Source: an uncultured Eubacteriales bacterium
GTDB lineage: Bacteria; Bacillota; Clostridia; Oscillospirales; Acutalibacteraceae
DNA: 6,288 nucleotides
NCBI GenBank assembly: GCA_934667575.1
Contig: CAKUME010000071.1
Span: forward strand, 1-6,288
Reading direction: 5' to 3'
The notes under the pieces are model-generated. The model searched no databases and had not been told where the DNA came from. It was given only the letters and a program-made list of their open reading frames with translations. Both the position numbers and the translations under genes were made by a program. Below are positions 5,925 through 6,288 of the stretch, piece after piece (the first letter of the stretch is position 1; every line of letters starts with the position of its first letter).

Positions 5925-6288
5925 TTATGCGCGGTCCTTCTGCACCGCTTCAAACAAGCCGGCAATGTAGGTCGCGCCAAGCGCACGGTCGAACAGGCCG
6001 TAGCCATAGCGGCCCTTTTCGCCCCAGATCATGCGGCCGTGGTCCGGACGCACATAACCGCTGAAGCCGTTCTCCACCAACGCACGCACAATGCCGTACA
6101 TATCGTTGGAGCCGCATTCGGTGGGATGCCCCACCTCGTGGAAGCAATGGTCGCCGGTGCGCAGGATGTTGCGCAGGTGCAGGAACGGGATCTGCTCGGC
6201 GTATTTGCCCGCCATGTGCACCAGATCGTTCTCGGCGCTTGCGCCCAGCGAGCCGGTGCAGAACGTGAGGCCGTTGGCCGGCGATTTT
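5925..6288 (-). CDS. uxuA: Mannonate dehydratase, C-terminal third (5' end outside window)
   Basis: The frame is open from the right edge (last full codon at 6285-6287) to TAA at 5925-5927, giving 120 residues of a protein usually some 350-390 long. The GTG at 6219-6221 is internal: the codons before it encode NGLTFCTGSLGASAENDL, a conserved UxuA segment. Further motifs are FLHLRN, FHEVGHPTECGSNDMY, RPDHGRMIWGE and GYGLFDRALGATY, which include metal-binding and active-site residues of the family. UxuA dehydrates D-mannonate to 2-keto-3-deoxygluconate in the cytoplasm with Mn2+ or Fe2+. It is the first gene visible in the - strand operon and directly precedes uxuB; the operon promoter must lie beyond 6288. 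A 5-bp hairpin (CCGCG 5920-5924 / CGCGG 5930-5934) covers the stop codon but is not followed by Us, so it is not a terminator. Confidence 0.93.
   Translation of the reverse strand, partial: KSPANGLTFCTGSLGASAENDLVHMAGKYAEQIPFLHLRNILRTGDHCFHEVGHPTECGSNDMYGIVRALVENGFSGYVRPDHGRMIWGEKGRYGYGLFDRALGATYIAGLFEAVQKDRA

Noticed and set aside
5920..5934. Hairpin over the uxuA stop codon as a terminator
   Set aside because: The 5-bp stem is followed by A-rich rather than U-rich sequence on the - strand, and the next gene begins 54 nt later.
6219..6221. GTG at 6219-6221 as the start of a small protein of 98 residues
   Set aside because: The frame continues to the window edge and encodes conserved mannonate dehydratase sequence upstream, so it is an internal valine codon.

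Overview
The window is high-GC coding DNA (roughly 58-60% G+C by eye). It carries two genes on the + strand (positions 1-2037) and a run of five genes on the - strand (6288-2090), and the two sets converge on a shared terminator. The protein families point to an anaerobic, glycan-degrading Gram-positive of the Clostridia, possibly a gut Oscillospirales-type organism. The main clues are a NahK-type hexosamine kinase, a YjmF-type short-chain mannonate oxidoreductase beside a short-form UxuA, and purine-rich Shine-Dalgarno sites. This placement is inferred from family resemblance, not from a marker gene.

Left part (+ strand): a nearly complete N-acetylhexosamine 1-kinase (nahK-like) enters from outside the window and ends at 1060. 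A 203-bp spacer follows, with an intrinsic terminator, a second overlapping hairpin, and a weak promoter for the next gene. That gene, at 1264-2037, encodes a trans-aconitate 2-methyltransferase (Tam-like). A strong bidirectional terminator at 2037-2077 closes it.

Right part (- strand, read from 6288 down to 2090): the C-terminal third of mannonate dehydratase (uxuA), SDR-type D-mannonate oxidoreductase (uxuB), two unrelated TIM-barrel sugar isomerase/epimerase-like proteins, and a Gfo/Idh/MocA-family NAD(P)-dependent oxidoreductase. Spacers are 54, 84, 19 and 63 nt. This looks like one catabolic operon. UxuB reduces fructuronate to mannonate and UxuA dehydrates mannonate to 2-keto-3-deoxygluconate. 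The last three genes have no place in the textbook glucuronate route. They probably prepare a less common substrate (a glucuronide, keto-sugar or modified uronate) for it. An imperfect hairpin with a T tract before the Gfo/Idh gene may lower expression of that last gene.

There is no gene-free stretch longer than about 200 bp. I saw no tRNA, rRNA, CRISPR array, insertion sequence or attachment site. The least ordinary parts are the oxidoreductase plus double-isomerase extension of the uronate operon, and the structured spacers at 1091-1173, 3288-3320 and 5873-5891.
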